From Roseburia sp. CAG:303 (GTDB lineage: Bacteria; Bacillota; Clostridia; Lachnospirales; Lachnospiraceae), in NCBI GenBank assembly GCA_000437755.1, contig FR900106.1:14878-31279 (forward strand): DNA of 16,402 nucleotides, read 5' to 3'. This document shows positions 6,723-13,853 of this stretch, piece after piece. The stretch's first letter is position 1. Each line of letters begins with the position of its first letter. A model generated the notes under the pieces. The model ran no database searches and had not been told where the DNA came from. It worked only from the letters and a program-made list of their open reading frames with translations. The position numbers were made by a program, and so were the translations under genes.

Positions 6723-7232
6723 CTAGCCTAAGATTTCTTCTACAGATTTACCGCGAAGTCTGGCTACTTCTTCTGGAGTTTTCAACTCTGACAAACCTTT
6801 GATTGTAGCAAGTACTACATTCTGCTTGTTGTTTGAGCCTAATGACTTTGTACGGATATTCTTAAGACCTGCAAGTTCAAGCACGTTTCGTGCAGGACCG
6901 CCTGCGATGATACCTGTACCTTCTGGAGCCTTCTTAAGTAATACAGAAGCACTGCCAAACTTACCTATATTATCATGTGGAATGCTGTTGTTTGCATCAA
7001 CCGGTACTTCAATAAGCTTCTTCATAGCATCTTCTTTGCCCTTACGAATGGCTTCTGGAATTTCCATAGCCTTGCCTAAACCAGCACCAACGTGACCATT
7101 GCCATCACCGACAACTACTAAAGCTGCAAATCTCATGTGACGTCCACCCTTTACAACCTTAGTTACACGCTTAATTGATACTACTTTTTCTTCTAATTCT
7201 AACTGACTAGCATCAATAATTGTACGTTTCAT
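6723..7232 (-). CDS. rpsE: 30S ribosomal protein S5
   Basis: 30S body protein affecting decoding fidelity and mRNA unwinding at the entry channel; 169 residues. A double-stranded-RNA-binding-like N-terminal domain spans about residues 10-75 and includes VTKVVKGGRHMRFAALVVVG. The C-terminal domain contains GTGIIAGGPARNVLELAGL. The loop where spectinomycin-resistance substitutions map in E. coli (the KGGR region) looks wild type. It lies 16 nt after rplR with an AGGAGG site before the ATG. Confidence 0.99.
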   Translation of the reverse strand: MKRTIIDASQLELEEKVVSIKRVTKVVKGGRHMRFAALVVVGDGNGHVGAGLGKAMEIPEAIRKGKEDAMKKLIEVPVDANNSIPHDNIGKFGSASVLLKKAPEGTGIIAGGPARNVLELAGLKNIRTKSLGSNNKQNVVLATIKGLSELKTPEEVARLRGKSVEEILG

Positions 7233-7248
7233 GTGTGTTCCTCCTCGA

Positions 7249-7617
7249 CTAGAATTCCAGACCAGCTTCTCTTGCTGCTTCTGCTAATGCTTTAACTTTA
7301 CCCTGATATATGAATCCGCCTCTGTCAAAGACAACAGTTGAAATACCTTTTTCTAATGCTCTCTTTGCGATAACTGTTCCTAAATATGCTGCTGCATCAA
7401 CGTTGTTAGTCTTCTCAAGTTCAGCCTTTACACTCTTTTCAAGTGTTGAAGCTGCTACTAATGTATTTCCAACTGTATCGTCAATAATCTGAGCATACAT
7501 ATGATTGTTACTTCTAAATACAGCAAGACGTGGTCTTTCAGCTGTACCAGCAAAACGATTACGTAATCTCTTGTGCTTTTTTTCACGGATAACCGCTCTT
7601 GATTCTTTACTAACCAT
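7249..7617 (-). CDS. rplR: 50S ribosomal protein L18
   Basis: Binds 5S rRNA with L5 and anchors it in the central protuberance; 122 residues. It has the basic N-terminal arm (REKKHKRLRNRFAGT), the RLAVFRSNNHMYAQIIDD core and the terminal GGFIYQGKVKALAEAAREAG helix segment. It follows rplF by 18 nt and precedes rpsE by 16 nt in the usual spc order. Confidence 0.99.
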   Translation of the reverse strand: MVSKESRAVIREKKHKRLRNRFAGTAERPRLAVFRSNNHMYAQIIDDTVGNTLVAASTLEKSVKAELEKTNNVDAAAYLGTVIAKRALEKGISTVVFDRGGFIYQGKVKALAEAAREAGLEF

Positions 7618-7635
7618 CTTTGTTCACTCCTTTAA

Positions 7636-8175
7636 TTATTTCTTACCAGTCTTACCAACTTTACGTCTGATTACTTCATCAGCATACTTAATTCCCTTAC
7701 CCTTATATGGTTCAGGAGCTCTCTTAGCTCTGATTTCAGCAGCGTACTGGCCGACCTTTTCTTTATCGATACCTTTAACAATAATCTTGTTTCCGTCAAC
7801 AGCTGTTTCCAGACCTTCCGGATCGATTATTTCTACAGGATGTGAATATCCAAGAGCGAGAACTAACTTGTTACCCTGCTTCTGTGCTCTGTAACCAACA
7901 CCATTAACTTCAAGTTCTTTTGTATATCCTTCAGAAACACCGATTACCATGTTATTGATAAGTGTTCTTGTGAGACCATGTAATGATTTCATCTTCTTTA
8001 AATCATTTGGTCTTGTAACAACGACTGTCTCGCCGTCTTTCTTAATTTCCATTTCTGCCGGCAAAACTCTTTCGAGTGTTCCCTTTGGTCCTTTTACAGT
8101 AACCTTATTATTTTCTGCTATATCTACAGTAACACCAGCAGGTATAGCGATAGGCATTCTTCCTATACGTGACAT
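7636..8175 (-). CDS. rplF: 50S ribosomal protein L6
   Basis: 50S protein at the base of the GTPase-associated region, near the sarcin-ricin loop; 179 residues. It shows the two-domain L6 duplication, with MSRIGRMPIAIPAGVTV at the start, GVSEGYTKELEVNGVGYRAQ in the middle and the diagnostic KRAPEPYKGKGIKY near residues 150-163. The ATG follows a GGAGGTG site. It is 25 nt after rpsH. Confidence 0.99.
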   Translation of the reverse strand: MSRIGRMPIAIPAGVTVDIAENNKVTVKGPKGTLERVLPAEMEIKKDGETVVVTRPNDLKKMKSLHGLTRTLINNMVIGVSEGYTKELEVNGVGYRAQKQGNKLVLALGYSHPVEIIDPEGLETAVDGNKIIVKGIDKEKVGQYAAEIRAKRAPEPYKGKGIKYADEVIRRKVGKTGKK

Positions 8176-8200
8176 GCCCGCACCTCCTTCAATTTATACA

Positions 8201-8602
8201 TTACCAGATGAAAGCCAGTACTTCGCCGCCAACCTGCTGCTTTCTAGCTTCCTTGTCTGTTAAAATACCTTTGTTTGTTGAAATGATAGCAACACCTAAT
8301 CCTCCGAGTACTCTTGGAAGTTCATCTTTTCCAGCATATACTCTAAGACCTGGTTTTGAAATTCTCTTAAGACCTGTAATGATCTTTTCGTTCTTATCCT
8401 TACCATACTTTAATGTGATGTGGATTGTCTTGAAAATACCATCTTCAATCACTTCATATTTCTTAATATAACCTTCGTTGAAAAGAATTTCAGCAATTGC
8501 TAATTTCATCTTTGATGAAGGTACATCTACAGTGTCATGTTTTGCAGTATTTGCATTACGAATTCTTGTAAGCATATCTGCGATTGGATCGCTCATTGCC
8601 AT
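8201..8602 (-). CDS. rpsH: 30S ribosomal protein S8
   Basis: Primary 16S rRNA binder (helix 21) that organises the central domain, and a translational repressor of the spc operon in E. coli; 133 residues. Landmarks are MSDPIADMLTRIRNAN at the start, the SKMKLAIAEIL segment, GLRVYAGKDELPRVLGGLG and the C-terminal GVAIISTNKGILTDKEAR with EVLAFIW at the end. The MAM start places an AAGGAGG about 9 nt upstream. It is separated from rpsN by 218 nt carrying its own promoter-like sequence and a structured leader, which sets it apart from its neighbours. Confidence 0.99.
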   Translation of the reverse strand: MAMSDPIADMLTRIRNANTAKHDTVDVPSSKMKLAIAEILFNEGYIKKYEVIEDGIFKTIHITLKYGKDKNEKIITGLKRISKPGLRVYAGKDELPRVLGGLGVAIISTNKGILTDKEARKQQVGGEVLAFIW

Positions 8603-8752
8603 TTTAAAATTTCCTCCTTAAACTTTAGCAGTATCGCTTTTCACCAATCGCAGAAGCGATTGATGATATCAGGTGATGGAAACTCACCGATTGTTTTAAA
8701 AGCGACTTACATGAGTTGCTCTATGTTATGCATCCGTCCGGACACATAATAC
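8603..8752 (-). promoter_or_regulatory. Highly structured rpsH (S8) leader RNA
   Basis: In the ~150 nt between the predicted transcription start and rpsH, five helices can be paired by eye. Hairpin A: 8740-8749 with 8726-8735 (10 bp, two wobbles, 4-nt loop). Hairpin B: ACAT-GAG/CTC-ATGT at 8709-8726 with one bulged A. A closing helix pairs TCGCTTTT (8698-8705) with AAAAGCGA (8634-8641), and encloses hairpin C (GGTGA/TCACC, 8684-8688 with 8672-8676) and hairpin D (CAATCGC/GCGATTG, 8656-8662 with 8645-8651, 4-nt loop). The junction ends about 17 nt before the AAGGAGG of rpsH. A and B share the base at 8726. The position directly before S8, a known autoregulator, suggests S8 control; that ligand is inference. 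Confidence 0.6.
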
Positions 8753-8758
8753 CTGTTT

Positions 8759-8788
8759 ATTCTATCACACACCAGGGCTGTTTGTCAA
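8759..8788 (-). promoter_or_regulatory. Strong internal promoter before rpsH
   Basis: A perfect TTGACA (8783-8788) lies 18 nt from TAGAAT (8759-8764), and TGA immediately before the -10 gives an extended TGnTAGAAT element. This is one of the two best promoter matches in the window. Transcription would begin near 8752 and produce a ~150-nt leader before rpsH. It would let rpsH through secY be transcribed independently of the S10 promoter. Confidence 0.7.
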
Positions 8789-8801
8789 CGCAACCTGGTG
8801 T
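8769..8801. repeat. 8-bp inverted repeat enclosing the rpsH -35 box
   Basis: ACACCAGG (8769-8776) and CCTGGTGT (8794-8801) form a perfect 8-bp inverted repeat around a 17-nt centre that contains the TTGACA box. No T-run follows on the minus strand, so it is not an intrinsic terminator. It could be an operator for a dimeric repressor, or an RNA hairpin in the read-through message that ends the rpsN segment. Confidence 0.6.
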
Positions 8802-8820
8802 ATCTTTTGAAAGCTGTATC

Positions 8821-9006
8821 CTACCAGGATGCTTTCTTTACGCCTGGGATTTCTCCCTTATAAGCTAATTCACGGAAACAGATTCTGCAAACGCCATATT
8901 TTCTTAAATAAGCATGTGGACGACCACAAATTCTACAGCGGTTATATTCCTGTGTTGAAAATTTAGCCTTTCTCTGCTGCTTAATCTTCATAGATGTTTT
9001 AGCCAT
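8821..9006 (-). CDS. rpsN: 30S ribosomal protein S14, zinc type
   Basis: 30S head protein needed for late 30S assembly; 61 residues, the standard length of the short zinc-binding type (rpsZ-like). The four zinc ligands are Cys24, Cys27, Cys40 and Cys43 (CRIC...CRIC). The C-terminal GEIPGVKKASW is conserved. It starts 14 nt after rplE with a GGAGGGC site. A 218-nt gap follows before rpsH. Confidence 0.99.
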   Translation of the reverse strand: MAKTSMKIKQQRKAKFSTQEYNRCRICGRPHAYLRKYGVCRICFRELAYKGEIPGVKKASW

Positions 9007-9020
9007 AAGTGCCCTCCTAA

Positions 9021-9560
9021 CTATTTCTTAAACGGCATGTTGAATAATGTCAATAATTCACGAGCTTCTTCGTCTGTGTTAGCAGTAGTAACAAAGATAA
9101 TGTCCATACCTCTAACCTTATCAACCTTATCATATTCGATTTCCGGGAAGATGATCTGTTCTTTGATTCCGAGAGCGTAGTTACCTCTTCCATCGAATGA
9201 ATTAGGGTTTACACCTCTAAAGTCACGTACTCTAGGAAGTGAAAGGTTTACAAGACGATCAAGGAATTCGTACATCTTTTCCCCTCTCAGTGTAACCTTA
9301 CATCCAATTGCAAGACCTTCTCTGATCTTGAAGTTAGCGACTGACTTCTTTGCTCTTGTTAAAACAGCCTTCTGGCCAGAGATTGTTTCGAGGTCTTTTA
9401 CAGCTGCGTCTAACACCTTAGCGTTATCCTTTGCTTCACCAACACCCATGTTAATTACAATCTTATCAAGCTTAGGTACCTGCATAATATTCTTGTATCC
9501 AAACTTTTTCATTAATGCATCTACAATTTCATTATTGTAAGTGTCTTTAAGTCTGCTCAC
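9021..9560 (-). CDS. rplE: 50S ribosomal protein L5
   Basis: 5S rRNA-binding protein of the central protuberance that touches P-site tRNA and the 30S head; 179 residues. The KIVINMGVGEAKDN segment, the LTRAKKSVANFKIREGLAIGCKVTLRG stretch and the FRGVNPNSFDGRGNYALGIKEQ motif identify the family. It precedes rpsN directly. In E. coli the S8 repressor site lies at the rplE start; no such hairpin is obvious here, and the strong structure sits before rpsH instead. Confidence 0.99.
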   Translation of the reverse strand: MSRLKDTYNNEIVDALMKKFGYKNIMQVPKLDKIVINMGVGEAKDNAKVLDAAVKDLETISGQKAVLTRAKKSVANFKIREGLAIGCKVTLRGEKMYEFLDRLVNLSLPRVRDFRGVNPNSFDGRGNYALGIKEQIIFPEIEYDKVDKVRGMDIIFVTTANTDEEARELLTLFNMPFKK

Positions 9561-9580
9561 TTTACGGTCCTCCTCTCTAA

Positions 9581-9892
9581 TTAATCAATAACCTTACCTG
9601 TTGCTTTTGCAACACGCACTTTTTTACCATCTTCTACTTTGAAACCAACTCTTGTTGCTTTTCCGTCAACTACTAACATAACGTTTGAAATATCAATAGA
9701 AGATTCCTGGCTTACAATACCGCCTGTCTGGTTCTGTGCATTTGGCTTTGTATGCTTGGAAACCATGTTGATTCCTTCAACAAGTACAGTGTGGTTCTTT
9801 GCATTAACAGACAATACTTTGCCTTCTTTATCTTTATCTTTTCCAGTGATTACTCTAACTAAATCACCTTTTCTAATCTTACTGGCTGACAT
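9581..9892 (-). CDS. rplX: 50S ribosomal protein L24
   Basis: Early 50S assembly initiator that binds the 5' domain of 23S rRNA near the exit tunnel; 103 residues. The N-terminal KOW motif (KIRKGDLVRVITGKDKDKEGKV, about residues 5-26) and the SKHTKPNAQNQTGGIV segment are clear. It begins 10 nt after rplN with an AGGAGG site overlapping the rplN end. Confidence 0.99.
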   Translation of the reverse strand: MSASKIRKGDLVRVITGKDKDKEGKVLSVNAKNHTVLVEGINMVSKHTKPNAQNQTGGIVSQESSIDISNVMLVVDGKATRVGFKVEDGKKVRVAKATGKVID

Positions 9893-9902
9893 ACTGCACC
9901 TC

Positions 9903-10271
9903 CTATAATACTTCTGGTGCTAAAGAAACAATTTTCATAAACTGTTTATCTCTTAGCTCTCTTGCTACTGGTCCAAAAATACGGGTTCCCTTTGGTGTCT
10001 TGTCATCTTTGATAATAACTGCAGCGTTCTCATCAAACTTGATATAAGAACCGTCTTTACGACGTGCGCCTTTTACTGTACGAACAACAACGGCCTTTAC
10101 TACATCACCTTTTTTAACAACACCGCCTGGTGTTGCTTCTTTGACTGAAGCAACGATTATGTCACCGATGTTTGCATATCTTCTAGTAGAACCGCCCATT
10201 ACTCTGATGCAAAGCAATTCCTTAGCGCCTGTATTATCAGCGACTTTAAGTCTTGTTTCCTGCTGAATCAT
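9903..10271 (-). CDS. rplN: 50S ribosomal protein L14
   Basis: Subunit-interface protein of the 50S; contacts 16S rRNA (bridge B8) and is the docking site of the silencing factor RsfS. It has 122 residues, the standard length. It begins MIQQETRLKVADNTGAKELLCIRVMGGS and ends FMKIVSLAPEVL, both diagnostic. It lies 17 nt after rpsQ, and no promoter was seen at this S10/spc boundary. Confidence 0.99.
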   Translation of the reverse strand: MIQQETRLKVADNTGAKELLCIRVMGGSTRRYANIGDIIVASVKEATPGGVVKKGDVVKAVVVRTVKGARRKDGSYIKFDENAAVIIKDDKTPKGTRIFGPVARELRDKQFMKIVSLAPEVL

Positions 10272-10288
10272 AATAATACTCCTTTCTA

Positions 10289-10543
10289 CTATCTAGCCTT
10301 CTCGATGATTTCAACAAGTCTCCATCTCTTATCTTTAGATAATGGTCTTGTTTCCATAACTTTTACTGTATCACCAATACCACATTCGTTGTTTTCATCA
10401 TGAGCTTTTAATTTATATGTTCTCTTAACAATTTTCTTGTATAATGGATGCTTTACGTTATCCTGTACAGCTACAACGATAGTCTTATCCATCTTGTCAC
10501 TTACAACTTTACCGATACGTGTTTTTCTTAAATTTCTTTCCAC
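10289..10543 (-). CDS. rpsQ: 30S ribosomal protein S17
   Basis: Primary 16S rRNA 5'-domain binder with an OB fold; 84 residues. The KTRIGKVVSDKMDKTIVVAV strand-rich start and the HPLYKKIVKRTYKLKAHDE segment are characteristic, as is GDTVKVMETRPLSKDKRWRL. It follows rpmC by 38 nt and is the last gene of the S10 part. Confidence 0.99.
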   Translation of the reverse strand: MERNLRKTRIGKVVSDKMDKTIVVAVQDNVKHPLYKKIVKRTYKLKAHDENNECGIGDTVKVMETRPLSKDKRWRLVEIIEKAR

Positions 10544-10581
10544 GATACTATTCTCCTTTCTCAGATTCCTAAATCAATGAA

Positions 10582-10794
10582 TTATTTGGAAGCAACTTCT
10601 GACATAACTGTCTGAATTCTTGCGATATTCTTTCTAACTTCTTTAATTCTGCTAGTATTATCTAACTGATTTGTTGCGTTCTGGAATCTTAAATTGAAAA
10701 GTTCCTTTTTAGCAGCTACTAATTCATCATTCAATTCTGCAGCTGATTTTGCCTTTAAATCTTCTACATACTTATTAATTTTCACTGTTATCAC
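10582..10794 (-). CDS. rpmC: 50S ribosomal protein L29
   Basis: Tunnel-exit protein of the 50S that, with L23, forms the docking area for signal recognition particle and trigger factor; 70 residues. It is a predicted two-helix coiled-coil hairpin, with the LFNLRFQNATNQLDNTSRIKEVRKNIARI segment typical of L29. The start overlaps the end of rplP by 20 nt, so translational coupling is likely. Confidence 0.98.
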   Translation of the reverse strand: MITVKINKYVEDLKAKSAAELNDELVAAKKELFNLRFQNATNQLDNTSRIKEVRKNIARIQTVMSEVASK

Positions 10795-11212
10795 CGCCTT
10801 CTAAATCTGCACGAGAAACGATCTTACACTTAACTGGTAACTTGTGTGAAGCAAGACGTAAAGCTTCTTTTGCGATTTCTTCTGAAACGCCTGCGATTTC
10901 AAACAATACACGTCCTGGCTTAACAACTGCAACCCAGTATTCGAGTGTTCCTTTACCGGAACCCATTCGAGTTTCTGCTGGTTTTGTAGTTACTGGTTTA
11001 TCTGGGAATATTTTAATCCAAACTTTACCACCACGCTTGATATAACGTGTCATAGCAATACGGGCAGCTTCAATCTGGTTTGATTTGATCCATGCTGGTT
11101 CTAAAGCGACAATACCATATTCACCGTAAGTAATCTTATTGCCTCTCATGGCTTTTCCTGTCATAGTACCACGGAACTGTTTACGACGCTTTACTCTCTT
11201 TGGCATTAACAT
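10775..11212 (-). CDS. rplP: 50S ribosomal protein L16
   Basis: 50S protein near the A-site tRNA elbow and the 5S rRNA; 145 residues. It begins MLMPKRVKRRKQFRGTMTGK and contains GKVWIKIFPDKPVTTKPAETRMGSGKG, both diagnostic. The ATG overlaps the rpsC stop by one base (TAATG), with a GGAAGGGAG site inside the rpsC end, indicating coupled translation. Confidence 0.99.
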   Translation of the reverse strand: MLMPKRVKRRKQFRGTMTGKAMRGNKITYGEYGIVALEPAWIKSNQIEAARIAMTRYIKRGGKVWIKIFPDKPVTTKPAETRMGSGKGTLEYWVAVVKPGRVLFEIAGVSEEIAKEALRLASHKLPVKCKIVSRADLEGGDNSEN

Positions 11213-11883
11213 TATTTATCGCTCCCTTCCTTTACTTCTGCTTTAGCAGCTTTAGTTGGAAGTACTTCGCCTTTGTAAATCCAAACCTTAACACCTAACT
11301 TACCATAAGTTGTGTCTGCTTCAGCGAAACCATAGTCAATATCTGCTCTTAATGTCTGAAGTGGAATAGTACCTTCGCTGTAGAATTCGCCACGAGCCAT
11401 ATCAGCACCGCCTAAACGACCTGAAACTGCTGCTTTGATACCCTTTGCTCCAGCTTTCATACTTCTTGACATAGTAGACTTCATAGCTCTTCTGAAAGAT
11501 ACACGGTTCTCTAACTGGAGAGCGATATTTTCAGCAACAAGCTGAGCATCCTTATCCGGTCTCTTTACTTCTTTGATATCTACAACTAATTTCTTTGTTG
11601 TAAGCTTCTGTAATTCTACTTTGAGTTTCTCGATTTCAGCACCGCCCTTGCCGATAACTACACCAGGCTTAGCTGTGTGAACGATAACTTTACATCTGTC
11701 TGATGCTCTTTCGATTTCGATCTTAGCAACACCAGCGCTATATAATTTATTCTTAAGATACTTTCTAATCTTCTGATCTTCGATAAGGTTGTTAGCGAAG
11801 TCAGCTTTAGGTGCGTACCATTTTGAGTCCCATTCCTTAATAACACCGACTCTTAAGCCATGAGGATTAACTTTCTGTCCCAT
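11212..11883 (-). CDS. rpsC: 30S ribosomal protein S3
   Basis: 30S head protein lining the mRNA entry channel with helicase activity; 223 residues from the ATG at 11883. The start MGQKVNPHGLRVGVIKEWDS is canonical. The type II KH domain carries the GKGG loop at residues 78-81, and the C-terminal domain has SGRLGGADMARGEFYSEGTIPLQTLRADIDYG. An extended in-frame start at 11937 lies inside rplV and gives an unrelated 18-residue stretch, so it is rejected. An AAGGAG site sits 7 nt before 11883. Confidence 0.99.
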   Translation of the reverse strand: MGQKVNPHGLRVGVIKEWDSKWYAPKADFANNLIEDQKIRKYLKNKLYSAGVAKIEIERASDRCKVIVHTAKPGVVIGKGGAEIEKLKVELQKLTTKKLVVDIKEVKRPDKDAQLVAENIALQLENRVSFRRAMKSTMSRSMKAGAKGIKAAVSGRLGGADMARGEFYSEGTIPLQTLRADIDYGFAEADTTYGKLGVKVWIYKGEVLPTKAAKAEVKEGSDK

Positions 11884-11903
11884 TCCTGTTCTCCTTTCTA
11901 ATA

Positions 11904-12290
11904 CTATTTCTCGTTCAGAACGATTGTAATATGGCACATTCTCTTTTCGATTCTGTATGCTCTACCCTGTGCTCTTGGTTTAATTCTCTTCATGATAGGT
12001 CCCTGGGAAGCATAACACTCTTCAATGTAGAGGTTTTCTGCACTCATTCCCTGATTATTTTCAGCATTTGCGATTGCTGATTTTAATAATTTTTCTATTA
12101 CTGAAGAAGCATATCTTGGATTGTAAGCTAAGATACCGAGTGCAGACTCAACGTCTTTTCCTCTGATAGCATCCAATACGAAGCATGCCTTCTGAACTGA
12201 TATTCTAGCATATGAAAGTTTTGCTGATGGTCTTGTATCCTTAACAGCGTTTCTTTCTCTCTTTATCTGGCTTCTATGTCCTTTTGCCAT
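11904..12290 (-). CDS. rplV: 50S ribosomal protein L22
   Basis: 50S protein whose beta-hairpin reaches into the exit tunnel near the macrolide site; 128 residues. A basic N-terminal extension (residues 1-25) precedes the canonical core, with KLSYARISVQKACFVLDAIRGKDVESALGIL and the hairpin region MKRIKPRAQGRAYRIEKR, ending in CHITIVLNEK. No deletion or insertion is obvious in the tunnel hairpin, where macrolide-resistance changes occur. Confidence 0.99.
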   Translation of the reverse strand: MAKGHRSQIKRERNAVKDTRPSAKLSYARISVQKACFVLDAIRGKDVESALGILAYNPRYASSVIEKLLKSAIANAENNQGMSAENLYIEECYASQGPIMKRIKPRAQGRAYRIEKRMCHITIVLNEK

Positions 12291-12320
12291 GGATGAATAC
12301 CTCCTTTCAAAATCTTAAAA

Positions 12321-12599
12321 CTAACGTCTAGCCTTCTTTTCGTCTTTTCCATGTCCTCTGTAAGTTCTTGTTGCCACGAATTCACCGAGTTTATGTCCAA
12401 CCATGTCTTCTGTTACATATACTGGTACATGCTTTCTTCCATCATGTACTGCGATTGTATGTCCTACCATCATTGGGAAGATTGTTGAACGACGTGACCA
12501 AGTCTTGATAACTGACTTCTGTCCTGACGCATTCATTGCTTCTACTTTTTTAAGTAAGCTTTCATCCGCAAATGGTCCCTTTTTTAATGATCTAGCCAT
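12321..12599 (-). CDS. rpsS: 30S ribosomal protein S19
   Basis: 30S head protein that forms a complex with S13 near the A/P-site tRNAs; 92 residues. It begins MARSLKKGPFADESLLKKVE and contains TWSRRSTIFPMMVGHTIAVHDGRKHVPVYVTEDMVGHKLGEF, all diagnostic. It lies 12 nt after rplB and 30 nt before rplV. Confidence 0.99.
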   Translation of the reverse strand: MARSLKKGPFADESLLKKVEAMNASGQKSVIKTWSRRSTIFPMMVGHTIAVHDGRKHVPVYVTEDMVGHKLGEFVATRTYRGHGKDEKKARR

Positions 12600-12611
12600 T
12601 GGTAATCCTCC

Positions 12612-13454
12612 TTATTTCATGTTCTTTCCATCTCTTCTTCTAACGATGAGCTTATTGGAATTCTTGTTCTTCTTTCTTGTCTTTAAGCCAAGTGCTGGTT
12701 TGCCCCAAGGTGTACATGGACCTGGACGACCGATACCAGTCTTACCTTCACCACCACCATGTGGATGATCATTAGGATTCATTACAGAACCACGAACTGT
12801 AGGTCTGATACCCATGTTACGCTTACGTCCTGCTTTACCAATATTTACTAAGTCATGTTCTACGTTACCAACCTGTCCGATTGTTGCACGGCAGATGATT
12901 GGAACCATTCTCATTTCGCCTGATGGTAATCTAAGTGTTGCATATTTGCCTTCCTTAGCCATAAGCTGAGCTGAGTTACCGGCTGAACGAACTAACTGTC
13001 CGCCTTTTCCCGGATATAATTCAACGTTGTGTACTTCTGTACCAACTGGAATTGCTTCAAGTGGTAAGCAGTTACCTACTCTGATTTCAGCATTTGCACC
13101 GTTCATTACAGTCATGCCGTCCTTTAATCCGTTCGGAGCAAGGATGTATGCCTTTTCACCATCTGCATAGCAGATAAGTGCGATGTTTGCTGTTCTGTTC
13201 GGATCGTATTCGATACCGATAACCTTTGCAGGAATATCATCTTTTCTTCTCTTGAAGTCGATGATTCTATATTTTCTTCTTGAACCGCCGCCACGATGTC
13301 TAACGGTAATCTTACCCTGGTTATTTCTTCCTGAGTTCTTCTTTAAAGAAACTGTTAAAGACTTCTCCGGTGTTGACTTTGTAATATCTGAAAAGTCAAG
13401 ACCTGTCATGTTTCTTCTGGAAGGTGTATATGGGTTATATGTCTTAATTCCCAT
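12612..13454 (-). CDS. rplB: 50S ribosomal protein L2
   Basis: Core 50S protein needed for subunit association and peptidyl transfer; 280 residues from the ATG at 13454. Both KOW/SH3-like domains are present. The functional HPHGGGEGK loop is at residues 230-238, containing the conserved histidine linked to activity. The ORF extends seven codons upstream to a GTG at 13475, but MGIKTYNPYTPSRRNM with an AAGGAG site 9 nt before it is the family start. It follows rplW after a 99-nt gap carrying hairpins, the longest spacing in this part of the operon. Confidence 0.99.
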   Translation of the reverse strand: MGIKTYNPYTPSRRNMTGLDFSDITKSTPEKSLTVSLKKNSGRNNQGKITVRHRGGGSRRKYRIIDFKRRKDDIPAKVIGIEYDPNRTANIALICYADGEKAYILAPNGLKDGMTVMNGANAEIRVGNCLPLEAIPVGTEVHNVELYPGKGGQLVRSAGNSAQLMAKEGKYATLRLPSGEMRMVPIICRATIGQVGNVEHDLVNIGKAGRKRNMGIRPTVRGSVMNPNDHPHGGGEGKTGIGRPGPCTPWGKPALGLKTRKKNKNSNKLIVRRRDGKNMK

Positions 13455-13483
13455 GATTCTTTTCTCCTTTTCCACTAATATTT

Positions 13484-13530
13484 CCCTGTGTTACAGGGGC
13501 GTGCATATACCTGAGAAGTTTATCATGCAC
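13484..13530 (-). other. Hairpins in the rplW-rplB gap
   Basis: Two inverted repeats lie in the 99-nt gap. GTGCAT (13525-13530) pairs with ATGCAC (13501-13506) across an 18-nt loop. CCCTGT (13493-13498) pairs with ACAGGG (13484-13489) across a 3-nt loop. No T-run follows either, so termination is unlikely. The second hairpin ends about 15 nt before the rplB ribosome binding site. Confidence 0.45.
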
Positions 13531-13553
13531 ATTGTTCCGGAATTTCCTGCTTC

Positions 13554-13853
13554 TTATAAGCCCTGGAAAATTTCGATATCCTTGCTATCTTCTGTTAACT
13601 GTACGATAGCTTTCTTTCTCTTAGCTGTCTTACCTGTTGTTCTTCCACGTCTCTTAGTTTTTCCTTCTAAGTTCATTGTGTTCACTCCGGCAACCTTTGT
13701 TCCTTCGAACATTTTTTCTACAGCTTCTTTGATCTGAGTCTTTGTAGCCTCTGTATGAACATAGAATGTATATTTCTTATCAGCCATATCATTCATGCTC
13801 TTTTCTGTAATTACAGGCTTGAGGATTACATCATAGTATTTTACGTCTGCCAT
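13554..13853 (-). CDS. rplW: 50S ribosomal protein L23
   Basis: Tunnel-exit protein that binds trigger factor and SRP; 99 residues. The YDVILKPVITEKSMNDM start and TKTQIKEAVEKMFEGTKVAGVNTM segment are diagnostic, followed by the basic GKTKRRGRTTGKTAKRKKAIV loop. The ATG overlaps the rplD stop (TAATG), with a GAGGAGG site inside rplD. Confidence 0.99.
   Translation of the reverse strand: MADVKYYDVILKPVITEKSMNDMADKKYTFYVHTEATKTQIKEAVEKMFEGTKVAGVNTMNLEGKTKRRGRTTGKTAKRKKAIVQLTEDSKDIEIFQGL

Noticed and set aside
7505..7894. Long plus-strand open frame antisense to rplR and rplF
   Set aside because: Composition is that of a shadow of minus-strand coding DNA; there is no ribosome binding site and no recognisable domain, and it spans two well-supported genes.
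11884..11937. 18-codon upstream extension of rpsC, and an out-of-frame minus ORF at 11658-11846
   Set aside because: The extension overlaps rplV and precedes the AAGGAG site; the ORF at 11658 is a frame shadow of rpsC.
13183..13737. 184-codon plus-strand open frame across rplB, the gap and rplW
   Set aside because: Its hydrophobic look results from reading the complement of ribosomal protein genes; it crosses two certain genes and has no start signals.
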